Assembly (NCBI GenBank): GCA_030849805.1
Contig: JASANZ010001804.1
Coordinates: 1-16,596, forward strand
DNA length: 16,596 nucleotides
Direction: 5' to 3'
Origin: Sergeia podlipaevii
Lineage: Eukaryota > Euglenozoa > Kinetoplastea > Trypanosomatida > Trypanosomatidae
Below the pieces are notes generated by a model that saw only the letters and a list, made by a program, of their open reading frames with translations, had not been told where the DNA came from and did no database searches. The translations under genes were made by a program, and so were the position numbers. Of this stretch, positions 1 to 9,347 are shown in pieces (the first letter of the stretch is position 1; each line of letters starts with the position of its first letter).

Positions 1-398
1 GGCCTTCCAAATAGAAAGAAAGGAAAAAAAAATAAGTAAGTAATAGATAAGAAATAAGAGTCAGCATTCAAAATGACTTTTCTTAGTATACGCGCTAGAG
101 CGCACACCCACTCATGCCCCCCTCCCCCCTTGTTACGCTTGCTTTTTTTTTTTTCTCTCGTCTCACGCATAACACGTAAATGCAAAAGAGGTGGAGCCAT
201 ACCCCTTAACAAAAAGCAAACGCAACTGCTGCCATCAAAAGAAGATAATAATAATAATAATGATAATAATAAGAATAATAAAAGAAGGAGCGGTATCCTT
301 GCCTAGCTGCTGCTTATTGTGTGCTATACATCTGTATCAATAATAATATCAATAATAGTACTCTGTCTCCATGTATGCGCGTGTGTCGCTTCGCCACC
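1..398. other. 3' flank of the LRR gene, no gene seen
   Basis: This stretch lies downstream of the stop codon of the minus-strand leucine-rich repeat gene and probably holds its 3' UTR. It is AT-rich and low in complexity: A runs near 27-34, a T run near 145-154, and an AAT-type trinucleotide array at 244-280. A 77-codon plus-strand ORF at 73-306 is built from these simple repeats (poly-Phe, poly-Asn) and I do not regard it as a gene. No RNA gene was recognised. Confidence 0.7.
244..280. repeat. AAT-type trinucleotide microsatellite
   Basis: An interrupted run of ATA/AAT units (ataataataataataatgataataa... style, broken by single G substitutions) lies in the presumed 3' UTR of the LRR gene. 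It is likely to vary in length between strains. Confidence 0.85.
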
Positions 399-2891
399 TC
401 ATGACAGTGTTTCGTCTCCTTCCTTCTTGCTAGTCTGTGCAGTCAGAGGCTTGCGGTATTGATCCAAGTCGTTGCGCCGCGACTCCTTCCCAAGCAGCTC
501 AAGCGCCTCTTCATACCCCTTCGACCGCTTCGTATGCATCTCTCGAATCCGCCTCTTGCGTTCCTCGACCAGCGCGTGCCGAGTACGTACGACTTGCTCC
601 ACGGTTTTCCACTGTTCTTCTATGGCCAGACGGCTCCGTTCATGTGCGATGCTCTTGGCGTAGTTAATGTCACCATAGAGCTTGACTTGCATACTTCGAG
701 CTTCCGTGAAAAGACGGTCAGACTCAGCAGCGTGTTCACCGTTGTCGCCCTCTAGAGGTTCATCTTCCTCTAAAATTTGTGTCATAGCTACTCCTCCTCC
801 GCCTCCTGCATGCCCTTCTTCATCGCCCGGAGATAACGTCGCGGGTTTGTGGCCACAGTTGGGATCACCGCTGTTGTTGCTTTCATGTACAAGGTCGCGG
901 CGAGCGGCGGATCGCTTCAAGAATTGCTGGAGAAGTCGCTCTTCTACTGCGCTCGTAGACGTTGCGTGTTGTTGCTGATACGTTTGGGAAGAAACGAAGG
1001 AGGAAGAGGAGGAGGAGGGTGGCGGCACCATCAAGTTCGAAAACGGTTCCATTGAGCAAGCCAGCGGGGACGCTGTAGTGGTCGTCATCCTGTTAGTAGA
1101 GGAGACGGACTCCGCACTCGCGTTATTCTCAGTTTGCTGGGCGACGCCACCACCACCACCACCACCACCACCACCACTATCACCACTATCACCGCTATTA
1201 CTATTACGTTGGCCACTGGCTCTATTTTTCTCACATGCCCTCGCGTGAATCAATTTCGTCCTGAGACGACTGGTAGGCGGCACAGGACCTGTGGAAGCAA
1301 CAGCGTTGGCTGGGTTCTTCCTCTTGGCGAGTCTTGGTTTGAAGCCTAGCTCTTCCTGACCTTCCTCCGAGAGATTCTTAATACATCCGTCCCTTTGCGC
1401 TCTCGTGGTGCTCGTCCTTGCACGAGTCTCACAGTTCGCTTGCCTTATTCGGTTCACATCGTCGCGACTTTGCCCTCTACTACTAGCAGTCGGCGCCGCT
1501 GCATCTGCGGTCTTTATCATCTTCTTCTTCTCTTTGCCCACAGACATTTCACGAACGCTGGCGCTGTTGCATAGACCTGCGTTTTGATCATCATCATCAC
1601 CATCGTTATCCGAAACGACAAGATGCGCACTGATTCGACTCTTACGTGAGTGAGGCTGCAGTTCTTCTTCTCTAGACTGTGCTAGACTGCTGTTCTGCCT
1701 ACTGGCGCTGCTTCTTCGTCTTCTCTTTGTGAAGGATTCTTCGTCTCCGTCTTCTTCACCATCATCGATATCATCACCTGCGGAAGAGGAAGTGGAGGAC
1801 CCTGCACATCGTACATTGTCTAGCACCTCAAGTTTCTCACAGGCACAGCAGATGCGCTCACGGTACGCTGTCACTTCCTCAACGTGCGCCACGTCAGGGC
1901 AGCATGGGTTGCCCGTGAGGTTGAGATACTGCAAGGAGCCGCATGGAAGCTCCCAGGCAGGGTCTCGCATACGGACAAGGTTGTGACTGCAGTCCAAATA
2001 CATGAGCTGGTCCAGCAGCGCTAGCGGCTGCAGGGATTGAATCCGATTGTGGCTCACGTCACACACCTGCAGCCCCACAAGCAACTCGAGTCCTTCGAGA
2101 GCGGAGAGCGCGTTATGCTGTAGGTACAAGTGGGTGACATTAAGAAAGCACTCCACCGCAGCGGTACTCTTAAGACAACGCCCTGAGAGATCGACGTGTC
2201 TCGTGCGAAGGATGGCCTCAGCGATGGCTTCTGTGCCGCCAACGAAGTCCGCCTTCTCCAGCACACTAAAGCTGTTGTCGAGTGCGGCGTAGTGGTTACT
2301 GCCGCTGTCGCTGTCATAACGGTCTCTTTCTGTTCCCCCTCTTGCCTTGCGCATGTACGGTTCTACCATCTCTGTTGTTGCTGCTGCTGCTGCTTCCGCT
2401 TCTGCAGCAAAGGCAGAGGAGGTTCCTTCGTGCTGCTGTTGCTGCCACATCAGGGCGAGGGAGCTATGAAGCCCACTCGACCTTCGCTCCGCAGCGGACG
2501 TCTGCCATCGCTGCGTGGCTGTGAGCGGGCGTACAGGTGGCACGCCTTCTTCGTCACCTCCCGCTTCTGCGTCCGCTGTGTCCTCAACAGCGGCGCTACC
2601 AACCCCCGAGGACCCAGCGGTCTGCAGGTGTTCCGCCGATGCTTCTTCTCTCCCGTGTGCGTGAAGAGGAGGTGGTTGCGCCTCCTCTAAAAGAAAGCGT
2701 TCCAGAGCGTCCTCGTCGGGTTCTTCAAGCTCGAGGGCGGCGAGAGTGGCGATTTCGTCGTCAGTAAATTGAGCAGGACGCGTGCGCATTACCAGGTCAA
2801 TTGTCTGTGCGTTGACCTCTGAGGTGGACAGACGGCGACCCCTATTGCTACCGGCGCTAATAGGCAGGGCCTCCTTGCTACTACTTGACAT
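399..2891 (-). CDS. SDS22-type leucine-rich repeat protein with C-terminal coiled coil
   Basis: The 830-residue protein starts at ATG 2889-2891 and stops with TGA at 399-401. Residues about 232-335 hold four to five short leucine-rich repeats of the SDS22 type (for example LTHLYLQHN-like, LQVCDVSHN, LMYLDCSHN, LQYLNLTGNP). An LRR-cap-like segment follows, ending near residue 360 (KLEVLDNV). The N-terminal 200 residues are acidic and low in complexity. Residues 370-720 are disordered and charged, with D/E tracts, Arg-rich stretches, a ten-Gly run (573-582) and Ser tracts. Residues about 722-812 are strongly helical and charged, probably a coiled coil. This layout recalls ciliary and centrosomal LRR proteins, so a flagellar or basal-body scaffold is a reasonable guess, but orthology is not established. 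No catalytic domain is visible. No upstream ATG occurs between this start and the predicted splice acceptor at 3211-3212, which supports the chosen start. Confidence 0.87.
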   Translation of the reverse strand: MSSSSKEALPISAGSNRGRRLSTSEVNAQTIDLVMRTRPAQFTDDEIATLAALELEEPDEDALERFLLEEAQPPPLHAHGREEASAEHLQTAGSSGVGSAAVEDTADAEAGGDEEGVPPVRPLTATQRWQTSAAERRSSGLHSSLALMWQQQQHEGTSSAFAAEAEAAAAATTEMVEPYMRKARGGTERDRYDSDSGSNHYAALDNSFSVLEKADFVGGTEAIAEAILRTRHVDLSGRCLKSTAAVECFLNVTHLYLQHNALSALEGLELLVGLQVCDVSHNRIQSLQPLALLDQLMYLDCSHNLVRMRDPAWELPCGSLQYLNLTGNPCCPDVAHVEEVTAYRERICCACEKLEVLDNVRCAGSSTSSSAGDDIDDGEEDGDEESFTKRRRRSSASRQNSSLAQSREEELQPHSRKSRISAHLVVSDNDGDDDDQNAGLCNSASVREMSVGKEKKKMIKTADAAAPTASSRGQSRDDVNRIRQANCETRARTSTTRAQRDGCIKNLSEEGQEELGFKPRLAKRKNPANAVASTGPVPPTSRLRTKLIHARACEKNRASGQRNSNSGDSGDSGGGGGGGGGGVAQQTENNASAESVSSTNRMTTTTASPLACSMEPFSNLMVPPPSSSSSSFVSSQTYQQQHATSTSAVEERLLQQFLKRSAARRDLVHESNNSGDPNCGHKPATLSPGDEEGHAGGGGGVAMTQILEEDEPLEGDNGEHAAESDRLFTEARSMQVKLYGDINYAKSIAHERSRLAIEEQWKTVEQVVRTRHALVEERKRRIREMHTKRSKGYEEALELLGKESRRNDLDQYRKPLTAQTSKKEGDETLS
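1147..1176 (-). repeat. (CCA)10 coding microsatellite, poly-Gly tract
   Basis: Ten perfect CCA units on the plus strand read as ten glycine codons (GGT/TGG phase resolves to Gly) in the LRR protein, residues 573-582. Degenerate CAC/TAT units follow on the right. Because the array is in frame, length changes would alter the linker without breaking the gene. Confidence 0.85.
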
Positions 2892-2950
2892 GTATCCTTT
2901 TCAATGACGAGGAGATATTTATATATATTTTAAGAGTAGAATAAGTTGTA

Positions 2951-2978
2951 GTGTGTATGTGTGTGTGCGTGTGTGTGA
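2951..2978. repeat. TG-rich microsatellite
   Basis: An interrupted (GT)n array with a central 'gtgtgtgcgtgtgtgtg' core lies in the predicted 5' UTR of the LRR gene. The same core occurs at three other places in the window: 10448-10467, 12443-12473 and 13235-13259. Confidence 0.85.
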
Positions 2979-3210
2979 AGATAGCAAATCCCAATTATAT
3001 ACAACTCTTTTGCTTCCCACCCCTTCTTTCCTTTTTGTTCTGTCCACTTGAGTGTGGAAAGCTATGTAGTTGTATCGTTTTGTATATATGTTTTCTCCAA
3101 GTACGGGCTTGCGTAGTGCCTTTTTTTTTTTTTCTAACGTTTCTTTGTTGGCTTGGTGCCCTCTCCCTACACCTCTTATTGCTGGACTGAAGAGGGTGAA
3201 GTGGTGGTGC

Positions 3211-3255
3211 CTATGGCACACACACAAAAAAAAAAAAAAAAGAAGAGGCAAAAAA
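3211..3255 (-). promoter_or_regulatory. Predicted trans-splice acceptor for the LRR gene
   Basis: On the minus strand a strong pyrimidine tract (T run, CCTCTTC, then 16 T) at about 3255-3226 is followed by (TG)n and then the first AG, at 3212-3211. This is the expected layout for spliced-leader addition in kinetoplastids. It would give a 5' UTR of about 319 nt with no upstream ATG. The position is inferred from sequence pattern only; other AGs downstream could also be used. Confidence 0.55.
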
Positions 3256-3653
3256 TAGTATAGGAGTGAAGGGGGTGAAGTAATAGTTATAAAGCAAATG
3301 TAAAAAAGCAGTTAATATTGAGCCTTATACATCAACAAACATCGAAGAAAAAAAAAACATGTATATACTTGTTTGCGTCTCTGTTTATCAATTCTGTGAG
3401 ATCACACATCACAGCACAAAAAAAAAGAAAGAAAGAAGAAGGAGCCCACTGCCGGCAACTGCTAAGAACGATCATAATGAAAGCTAGTAGCACTTTCCCA
3501 GCCAAAAGGAGCACAATCCAACTTGACACCTCTTTCTTAAACCACTGCAGAAGCAAAATAATAAATAAACACACACATATATATATATATATAACAAAGA
3601 AAAAAAAATAGAGCGGGGGTGTGTGTGACAGGAAGGCGGGAGTGGGGGTTAAC

Positions 3654-6600
3654 TCATCTAAATGAATACGAGACACTTCCCTCAGCACCATAGAAATCGT
3701 TGAAGGTCAGCATCACCAACAGTGGATGCAGGCGCGCCTTCAAGACTGTAGCCGGCCGCAGCGAGCGCACCGTCTCTACCAGCGCCTCACTTGCTACCCG
3801 GGTGCGAGCGGTGATGAGCTTCACCGGCAGCTGCGTCGGGTCTAGTGCGAGCGCGAGCACAGTAGTGATGCAGTCCCTGACCTCCTTCTCTGCGCCTGGT
3901 TGTGAGATGGACGGAGGCGCTGTGGCATTCGATGCCACACTAGTACTAAAAATGCGCCGTGCGGGAAAGCACACGCTGTGAAACTGGAGAAGCAGCTTAT
4001 CGAGCTCTGTGCTGAGCTCCGCGCACGAGCCCACCCCAGACTCCTCCACCGACCCACTGAACTTTTGCTCCACGTGATGAATGAGAATACTTGCCTCTCG
4101 TTGCGTGAAGGAGAGAAGCGTGTCAACCACAAAGGAGATAGCGTAGTACGCGCTACCGAGGCCACGAGTGACGTGCTGCAGCGGACGTGCTGCCCTTGGC
4201 CCTTTCCCAAGTACCGCGAGAAGTGCGTGGTTCTGAGTGTCCTTCATCTGCAGAGCTTTGCGTCTGGCGCGGAGAGAGCGCTGCGCGTAGTGGAGAGAGC
4301 ACAGATAGCCAAACGCGTGACTCCAGATATCCCCAACTGGCATCCCCCTTGAGCGCTTCTGTGTGGATAGCTGTTGCTTTCCAGATGGAGTGGAAGTTCT
4401 CGTGTCTTCTGCTGCCGTTGCCCCCCCATCCAGGCCCCTTGACTGCCGATGAAACCAAAACAACTCCGTGTAACTATCCAGTAACTCCCCACTGCCCCCA
4501 GACGCGTAGTGCACAGAGAGAGTGCGTGGAAGAAGAACCCACTGAAAGGGTCCAGGAAGGTCAAACGTGAGCTCAAAGCAGGCAAAGGTGTCTAGCATGT
4601 CGCGGGAAACGGCAGAGGTCATGAAGTCCTCCTCTTCCTCTTCTTCTTGTGAGGCTTTGCTAAGCTCTTCATGCCGTCCTGCTGGTGCAGTAGCCGCCAT
4701 CTTCCGTGACCTCCCTACGCCCCCATCATCACTCGCGTCGTCGATGCTTGGCAGCACTGATAGCTTGACGAGGTGCCCAAATTTCTTATCACGAAGAGAT
4801 TCCGCAAAGAGGCCCGAGATGTACTCGGAGGCGGTTCCGCTGGATTCATAATATCGCCTTCCACGTCGGAACCACCAATGATGTTCATCCGCCAGCTGTG
4901 CGAGGAAGCCATCCATGAGACGTGCTGTATCGCGACACAGTGCCACATCGAGTACGAACTGTACAGCCTCCGCAAACTTCATCTTATCAGCTGAAGTAAA
5001 GCCGGTGAGTCCTCCGTAAGTGTAGAGAGAACAAGGGAGGCGCCTTGCAGAGGAGCCGCCGCCGTCGACGACGAAGACAGCTACTTCGTCCTCCAATGGG
5101 GCACCTCTTTCATCATCCCCTTCGTGTAGGAACTCTCTGAGGTCCCTACTACGACGGCCAGCAGCACCAGTACGCGTGGCATCGACACGCCGGTAACCTC
5201 CTGCAGAAACAGGCAGTGGCAAGGAGCAGCGGAAGAGGTCACGCAGACGCCGCTGTTGCTCCTGTCGAGCCACGAGTGCGATGGGCAGCAGCATCGCCGC
5301 CGTCACCCACCGCGCCGCTGGAATACTTGTGTCAAGATGCAACAGAACTCCTTCGCCACTTTGCTGCCATGGAGCTGCGCGATGATCAAGGGAAGTAAGC
5401 ACCACGTCAGGGGTGATGGCACTATCAACAGCCTCGAGTACCCACGTTACCGCCGTTCCAAGACAAACAGAGGAAGGCGCTTGGCCTGTGGCCTCTCTAC
5501 CTGCTCGCTCTGCGTGCGCCGAAAGGGCCTGTGACGGACTACCACCACTCCACACAGACTGAAGTGGCATCACTGCGCGGTCCATCACTGTAAAGCGAAG
5601 CGGCAGCAACGTGGAGCAAAGCGCATCATTGACATCGCACTCATCAGTGGCTTTTATAGTGCTGTTGCCTTCTCCCTTCCCTATTCTCGCTGCTTCATCC
5701 TCCTTTTCCGTCTTTGCAAGGGCAGAGAGCTGACCCCCGTCTGTGCACCCGTCACGCAGGAGTTGAGTGAGTATCTCACTCAGAGTCAGCTCTCGCGCCG
5801 AGGCCACTTCGCGCTGCCGGTGCGTCTTTGGGGAAGCGCCGCGGCTGCCGTGACGTGTGTGCCACGAGACCTTGCTAGAGCCCACCTCCTCTCTTGTGTG
5901 TTCGCTCGCGGGTGCACTCCACCAACTGGTACGGCGCCTCCTCTCTATCGCTCTTCGGCTCTTCCTCATTTCTCTTCTGCCTTCCATACCATCGCTACCA
6001 TCACCACCGCCTGCTACTGCAGCGTATGCAACAAAGTTGCGAAGGACAAACTGTCGCGACGCTAAAAGCCTTGCCACCGAAGCACGCCGCAGCCCCTCTT
6101 TCTCTCTCAACGCGCTGTCCTTCTCTGCATTGTCACCTTCATTATCATCATCATCGTCTTCTTCCTCATCGCCATAACCGATACAGGCAAGCACAAGCGA
6201 CAGAATATCCGTCGGGTACCGCCCCTGCTCCCGCGGTTCAACTTTCAGATGAGAAAACGATGAGCGGAACAGGCGTGGCAGATTTCTCCGCCACAGACGC
6301 GGCTCAATATCAGTAACAAAGCCAAATACACTAGCAGTCATGAGCTTCGCATAGGGCCATGTGCAGTAGACGAGAAGCGCCATGTGAACCACGTACGCGG
6401 GTCGAGTGGCGGGGGTCTGCAAGCCGCTCGCACGAACAATAAGAAAGTCTAGCAAAGTCGACGCACTGCTAGCACAGGCTTCCATGAACGACACAGCATC
6501 AGCGTGTAACGCAATACTACTATGCCTGCCCTCTTCCCTCTGCTGTTGCTGCTGATTGAATGCCTTTTCCTTGTTGCTTTTCTTTTGAGATTCACATGTA

Positions 6601-8258
6601 GATACCCACTCCCGCAGTGCGCTGAGGCACCTCGAATCTGTCATGATAGCCTGTACATGCAGCAGCGGTAGTGCATTTCGCTGAACTGCTTTCACTAGAT
6701 CTGTCAACTGCATGGGATTTTCGGCTTCCCTCACAACTCTACCACTACTGATGCCGCTGCCGCCAGTGTGCCGCTGCTGCCACGGCTGCCCTTCTTGCTC
6801 TCCTTCTCGCCCCTCAGTGCGGCGTCGCAGCTTTGCGCTTTCAGCTGCGGATGTGCGTAACAACGATGCCGCCGATGATGCCCGTGGTGGCGACGACAAA
6901 AAACCGGCACTCATGCCATCGTGTACATCATATCTATTATTGTTGCCGCCGCTTTTTAACCGACCCTGGCGTACTGTCGCCACTCTCCATCGGGACTGGC
7001 ACTCCTGGACGTGAAGCACCCATTCCGAGAATTGCTCCGATAGTAGGTCCACATAGAGACAGAGGCGGGAGAGGGCAGCCAGCGCGGCCGTGGCCAGCGC
7101 CTCCTGCGCAGTGACACAGATTCCAGAGAGTGCAGCATCATCGCCCAGGCCACAGCCTTGTAGGACGCGCCGCAGCATTTGCTTCATCGTTCCTTGCTCT
7201 TCTTCACCATCTTCACTTTTTTCTTCTCTGTCCGTGCGCCTCTGACCCAGAAAAGATCTACCATTTTTTGTAGTGCGAGTACCGTCGTTGTCTCCACATA
7301 GCCTGACTGCCAACTGCACCGCATCGCGTACATCCTGCACAGCGGACTGCACTTGAGCCAAGTGTGTGGCGAGACTCAGCAGAGCATTCAACACGGCAGT
7401 TGAGGCGGGCCCAAGGCCACACTTTGAGAACTTTTCTTCTGCCTCTTGAGTAAACTGCCACTTCATAGAGCCACTGGCAACTGAGAAAGACGAAGTTGCC
7501 GTGTCAGAGACATAAGAGCAGCTACTGCTTGGACTTTGGCGAAGGGCACAGAGTACATCAAAGAGAATGGCGTTCTTGCTTTCTATCGCCTCGCCCTGTT
7601 GCAGCAACGCGTGCTCTTGGGGGGAAATGTAGCCAGCACTTTCATTCATAACTTCGTGGTCACAACGGGAAGGCACAGACAGCAGAGGTGGAGATGCTAG
7701 TTCCTGGGCGGCGGCCTTTGCGGAAGCACCGCGATAAACCGCCGCTTGTCTACCAGCACTGCCTTCCTCCTCCTCCTCGCCTCCAGCTTCCTCGTGAGAA
7801 CGGAGACTCCTACGTAGCTGCTGCATGCTTGCTCTATGACGCAGCGTCAATCGTGCTGCGCGACCGCGCAAGGGGGAGTCTCCCGATGTGGCACGCCAGA
7901 CACTGATACCCTCATGATTCACACGATTGTAAAGTGCAGCGCCACCTTTCGGCGTTGTTGTTGTTGTTATTGTCGCTGTTGCGCAGTCGTTCCTCTTGTT
8001 TCCTGCAGCCGCTGCCTCGGGTGACGCGTCGGCTGGCACACTCAATGCTTCTCCTTCGGTGTTTACCCCTTGCCCATCAACGGGCACCGTCCTCGGCTCG
8101 TTACTTATAGCGTCCCACGGATCACCGTCCTCGCCGCTGAAGCTGTCGTTGTTTATATGTGCGTTCTCTCGACATGCCTGAAAGTACTCGGCAAGATCCG
8201 GATCCGGCGGTGGCGGTGGTGATGTGAGGACACATGCGTGTGGCGTTCCATGAGGCAT
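3654..8258 (-). CDS. Divergent gamma-tubulin complex component (Spc97/Spc98 family)
   Basis: The 1534-residue protein starts at ATG 8256-8258 and stops with TGA at 3654-3656. A GRIP1-like start (ILFDVLCALRQ, residues 231-241) matches the 'DLLYVLQG' motif that opens GCP N-terminal domains. Helical blocks at about 282-430 and 515-660 follow. The C-terminal, gamma-tubulin-binding part is clearer: a helical block with HHWWFRRGRRYY (1126-1137) where GCPs have 'HLRSLKRYF', then FELTFDLPGPFQWVLLP (1228-1244) resembling the 'DYKVxWPLxLIL' strand, then TELFWFHRQSR (1264-1274), and a terminal LLVMLTFNDFYG (1513-1524) resembling 'LLxRLDFNxFY'. Family members nucleate microtubules at basal bodies and centrosome equivalents. 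At 1534 residues it is larger than typical GCP2-4, with charged insertions (acidic 697-714, basic 756-810, acidic 1205-1211), so a GCP5/GCP6-type or lineage-specific paralogue is likely. I cannot say which. The identification rests on motif order read by eye. Confidence 0.8.
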   Translation of the reverse strand: MPHGTPHACVLTSPPPPPDPDLAEYFQACRENAHINNDSFSGEDGDPWDAISNEPRTVPVDGQGVNTEGEALSVPADASPEAAAAGNKRNDCATATITTTTTPKGGAALYNRVNHEGISVWRATSGDSPLRGRAARLTLRHRASMQQLRRSLRSHEEAGGEEEEEGSAGRQAAVYRGASAKAAAQELASPPLLSVPSRCDHEVMNESAGYISPQEHALLQQGEAIESKNAILFDVLCALRQSPSSSCSYVSDTATSSFSVASGSMKWQFTQEAEEKFSKCGLGPASTAVLNALLSLATHLAQVQSAVQDVRDAVQLAVRLCGDNDGTRTTKNGRSFLGQRRTDREEKSEDGEEEQGTMKQMLRRVLQGCGLGDDAALSGICVTAQEALATAALAALSRLCLYVDLLSEQFSEWVLHVQECQSRWRVATVRQGRLKSGGNNNRYDVHDGMSAGFLSSPPRASSAASLLRTSAAESAKLRRRTEGREGEQEGQPWQQRHTGGSGISSGRVVREAENPMQLTDLVKAVQRNALPLLHVQAIMTDSRCLSALREWVSTCESQKKSNKEKAFNQQQQQREEGRHSSIALHADAVSFMEACASSASTLLDFLIVRASGLQTPATRPAYVVHMALLVYCTWPYAKLMTASVFGFVTDIEPRLWRRNLPRLFRSSFSHLKVEPREQGRYPTDILSLVLACIGYGDEEEDDDDDNEGDNAEKDSALREKEGLRRASVARLLASRQFVLRNFVAYAAVAGGGDGSDGMEGRREMRKSRRAIERRRRTSWWSAPASEHTREEVGSSKVSWHTRHGSRGASPKTHRQREVASARELTLSEILTQLLRDGCTDGGQLSALAKTEKEDEAARIGKGEGNSTIKATDECDVNDALCSTLLPLRFTVMDRAVMPLQSVWSGGSPSQALSAHAERAGREATGQAPSSVCLGTAVTWVLEAVDSAITPDVVLTSLDHRAAPWQQSGEGVLLHLDTSIPAARWVTAAMLLPIALVARQEQQRRLRDLFRCSLPLPVSAGGYRRVDATRTGAAGRRSRDLREFLHEGDDERGAPLEDEVAVFVVDGGGSSARRLPCSLYTYGGLTGFTSADKMKFAEAVQFVLDVALCRDTARLMDGFLAQLADEHHWWFRRGRRYYESSGTASEYISGLFAESLRDKKFGHLVKLSVLPSIDDASDDGGVGRSRKMAATAPAGRHEELSKASQEEEEEEDFMTSAVSRDMLDTFACFELTFDLPGPFQWVLLPRTLSVHYASGGSGELLDSYTELFWFHRQSRGLDGGATAAEDTRTSTPSGKQQLSTQKRSRGMPVGDIWSHAFGYLCSLHYAQRSLRARRKALQMKDTQNHALLAVLGKGPRAARPLQHVTRGLGSAYYAISFVVDTLLSFTQREASILIHHVEQKFSGSVEESGVGSCAELSTELDKLLLQFHSVCFPARRIFSTSVASNATAPPSISQPGAEKEVRDCITTVLALALDPTQLPVKLITARTRVASEALVETVRSLRPATVLKARLHPLLVMLTFNDFYGAEGSVSYSFR

Positions 8259-8265
8259 CAGTACA

Positions 8266-8292
8266 AATAATAGTAATAATAATAATAATAAA
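8266..8292. repeat. AAT trinucleotide microsatellite in the GCP-like gene leader
   Basis: An interrupted AAT/ATA array lies only 7 bases upstream of the GCP-like start codon, on its 5' UTR side. It creates no upstream ATG on the minus strand. Confidence 0.8.
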
Positions 8293-8409
8293 GATATGGA
8301 AACTAGTGGAATCTATTGCTCTCAGAGTGAGCTACACAGCAGCTAATATCTATACCCCTCTGTGTATGTATAAATGAATGCACTGCTGCTTTTTTCCCTT
8401 TTTCTTTTT

Positions 8410-8472
8410 CTTCAATAGTGACAACAGTGAAGTATCATATCCATGAAAACACACACACACACACAAAATAAA
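8410..8472 (-). promoter_or_regulatory. Candidate trans-splice acceptor for the GCP-like gene
   Basis: On the minus strand a T-rich stretch followed by (TG)n (about 8472-8446) leads, with no intervening AG, to the AG at 8411-8410. That would give a leader of about 151 nt free of upstream ATGs. This T-tract, TG-repeat, AG layout is like the one ahead of the LRR gene. A competing candidate is the C/T-rich tract at about 8595-8545 with AG at 8537-8536, but a leader from there would contain two upstream ATGs (near 8434 and 8443). The choice is inference. Confidence 0.4.
8449..8465. repeat. CA dinucleotide microsatellite
   Basis: A perfect (AC)n run of about 17 bases. A second one of 16 bases lies at 8832-8847 in the same spacer. 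Confidence 0.85.
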
Positions 8473-9347
8473 AGCTCAATATGATGGAGAAGAGATATAC
8501 TACTATTACTTCTCTTTCACCTTCTCTCTTGTACGCTAGATTTGTGTTAGAGAAACAAACAAAAACAAGGGAGAGGAAGAGAGAGAGAATTGGTGAGTAT
8601 GCAGTAAACGTGAGTCAGTATTTATGTGTGTACACACTTCCAAGGACAACAAACAAAAGCGCAAAGTCGCGGTTTTTTTTTTAATTCTAAGTGGACAACA
8701 CTACAATTTCTCTTTTTTTTTCCCCTTCATATATCATATAAATCAAAAGTTCCTCTTTTCCTTCTCCATCAGGTTGCTAGTGGCAGTCTTCAGGTCTTTA
8801 AGAATGGGATGTGAGACTCCTAGCGTGGCATACACACACACACACACATGAAAAGCAAAAAAAAAAAAAAAACGTACATAGACTGAAACCAAATACAAGT
8901 AGTTCCCAGCCTAGTTTTATAAAAAGTGATCTCTCTCTATATGTGATGCATCTCAATTAAAAACAAAAACAAAAAGAAAAGACAAGCGTGTAAGCATGTA
9001 TAGAGTACAGTGCTCACACAATTGTTTTCTAAAAATAAAATAAAAAAGTAATGTTTACCAACGTTTTTTTTTAATATAAAAAGTGTGTTAACACATATAT
9101 AGATGATGCTAGCAAGTCCTATTTACGCTCACTTAGACAAAGCTCTTCCACTTTCTCAGACATTTCATGCAACGTGCGACTACTAGGGACTACAATCAAA
9201 AGAGAAAAGCATGATTGAAAAAAAAAAAAAAAATGTTGTTCGATGCTAACAGCATGACAACAAACAAGCGCAAAAAGAAAAAGAAGAAGAAGACTATAAA
9301 AAAACTTACGATTTCTCTCATGCTACAATAATACAATGGCAACCGCT

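Larger units (their letters stand above)
2892..3653. other. Spacer between the gamma-tubulin complex gene and the LRR gene
   Basis: This 762-bp spacer contains the 3' UTR of the upstream GCP-like gene (high coordinates) and the 5' UTR of the LRR gene (low coordinates). It holds TG repeats at 2951-2978, a T run at 3120-3133, an A run at 3226-3241, several shorter A runs between 3345 and 3610, and an AT dinucleotide stretch near 3577-3592. No coding or RNA gene was recognised. ORFs here on either strand are made of homopolymer codons (Lys or Phe runs). Confidence 0.7.
8259..9347. other. Spacer between the acylase fragment and the GCP-like gene
   Basis: This 1.1-kb gene-free stretch carries the 5' UTR of the GCP-like gene (low coordinates) and the 3' flank of the truncated acylase copy (high coordinates). 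It contains an AAT array (8266-8292), CA arrays (8449-8465, 8832-8847), A runs near 8859-8873 and 9218-9232, T runs near 8673-8682 and 9065-9072, and a perfect 12-bp palindrome TGTGTTAACACA at 9084-9095. A minus-strand pyrimidine tract at about 9292-9270, followed by AG at 9247-9246, could be another processing signal. No coding or RNA gene was recognised. Confidence 0.65.

Noticed and set aside
9300..9320. GTAAGT-like 5' splice donor on the minus strand after the fragment
   Set aside because: Cis-introns are very rare in kinetoplastids, and no continuing reading frame with acylase-like sequence appears downstream.
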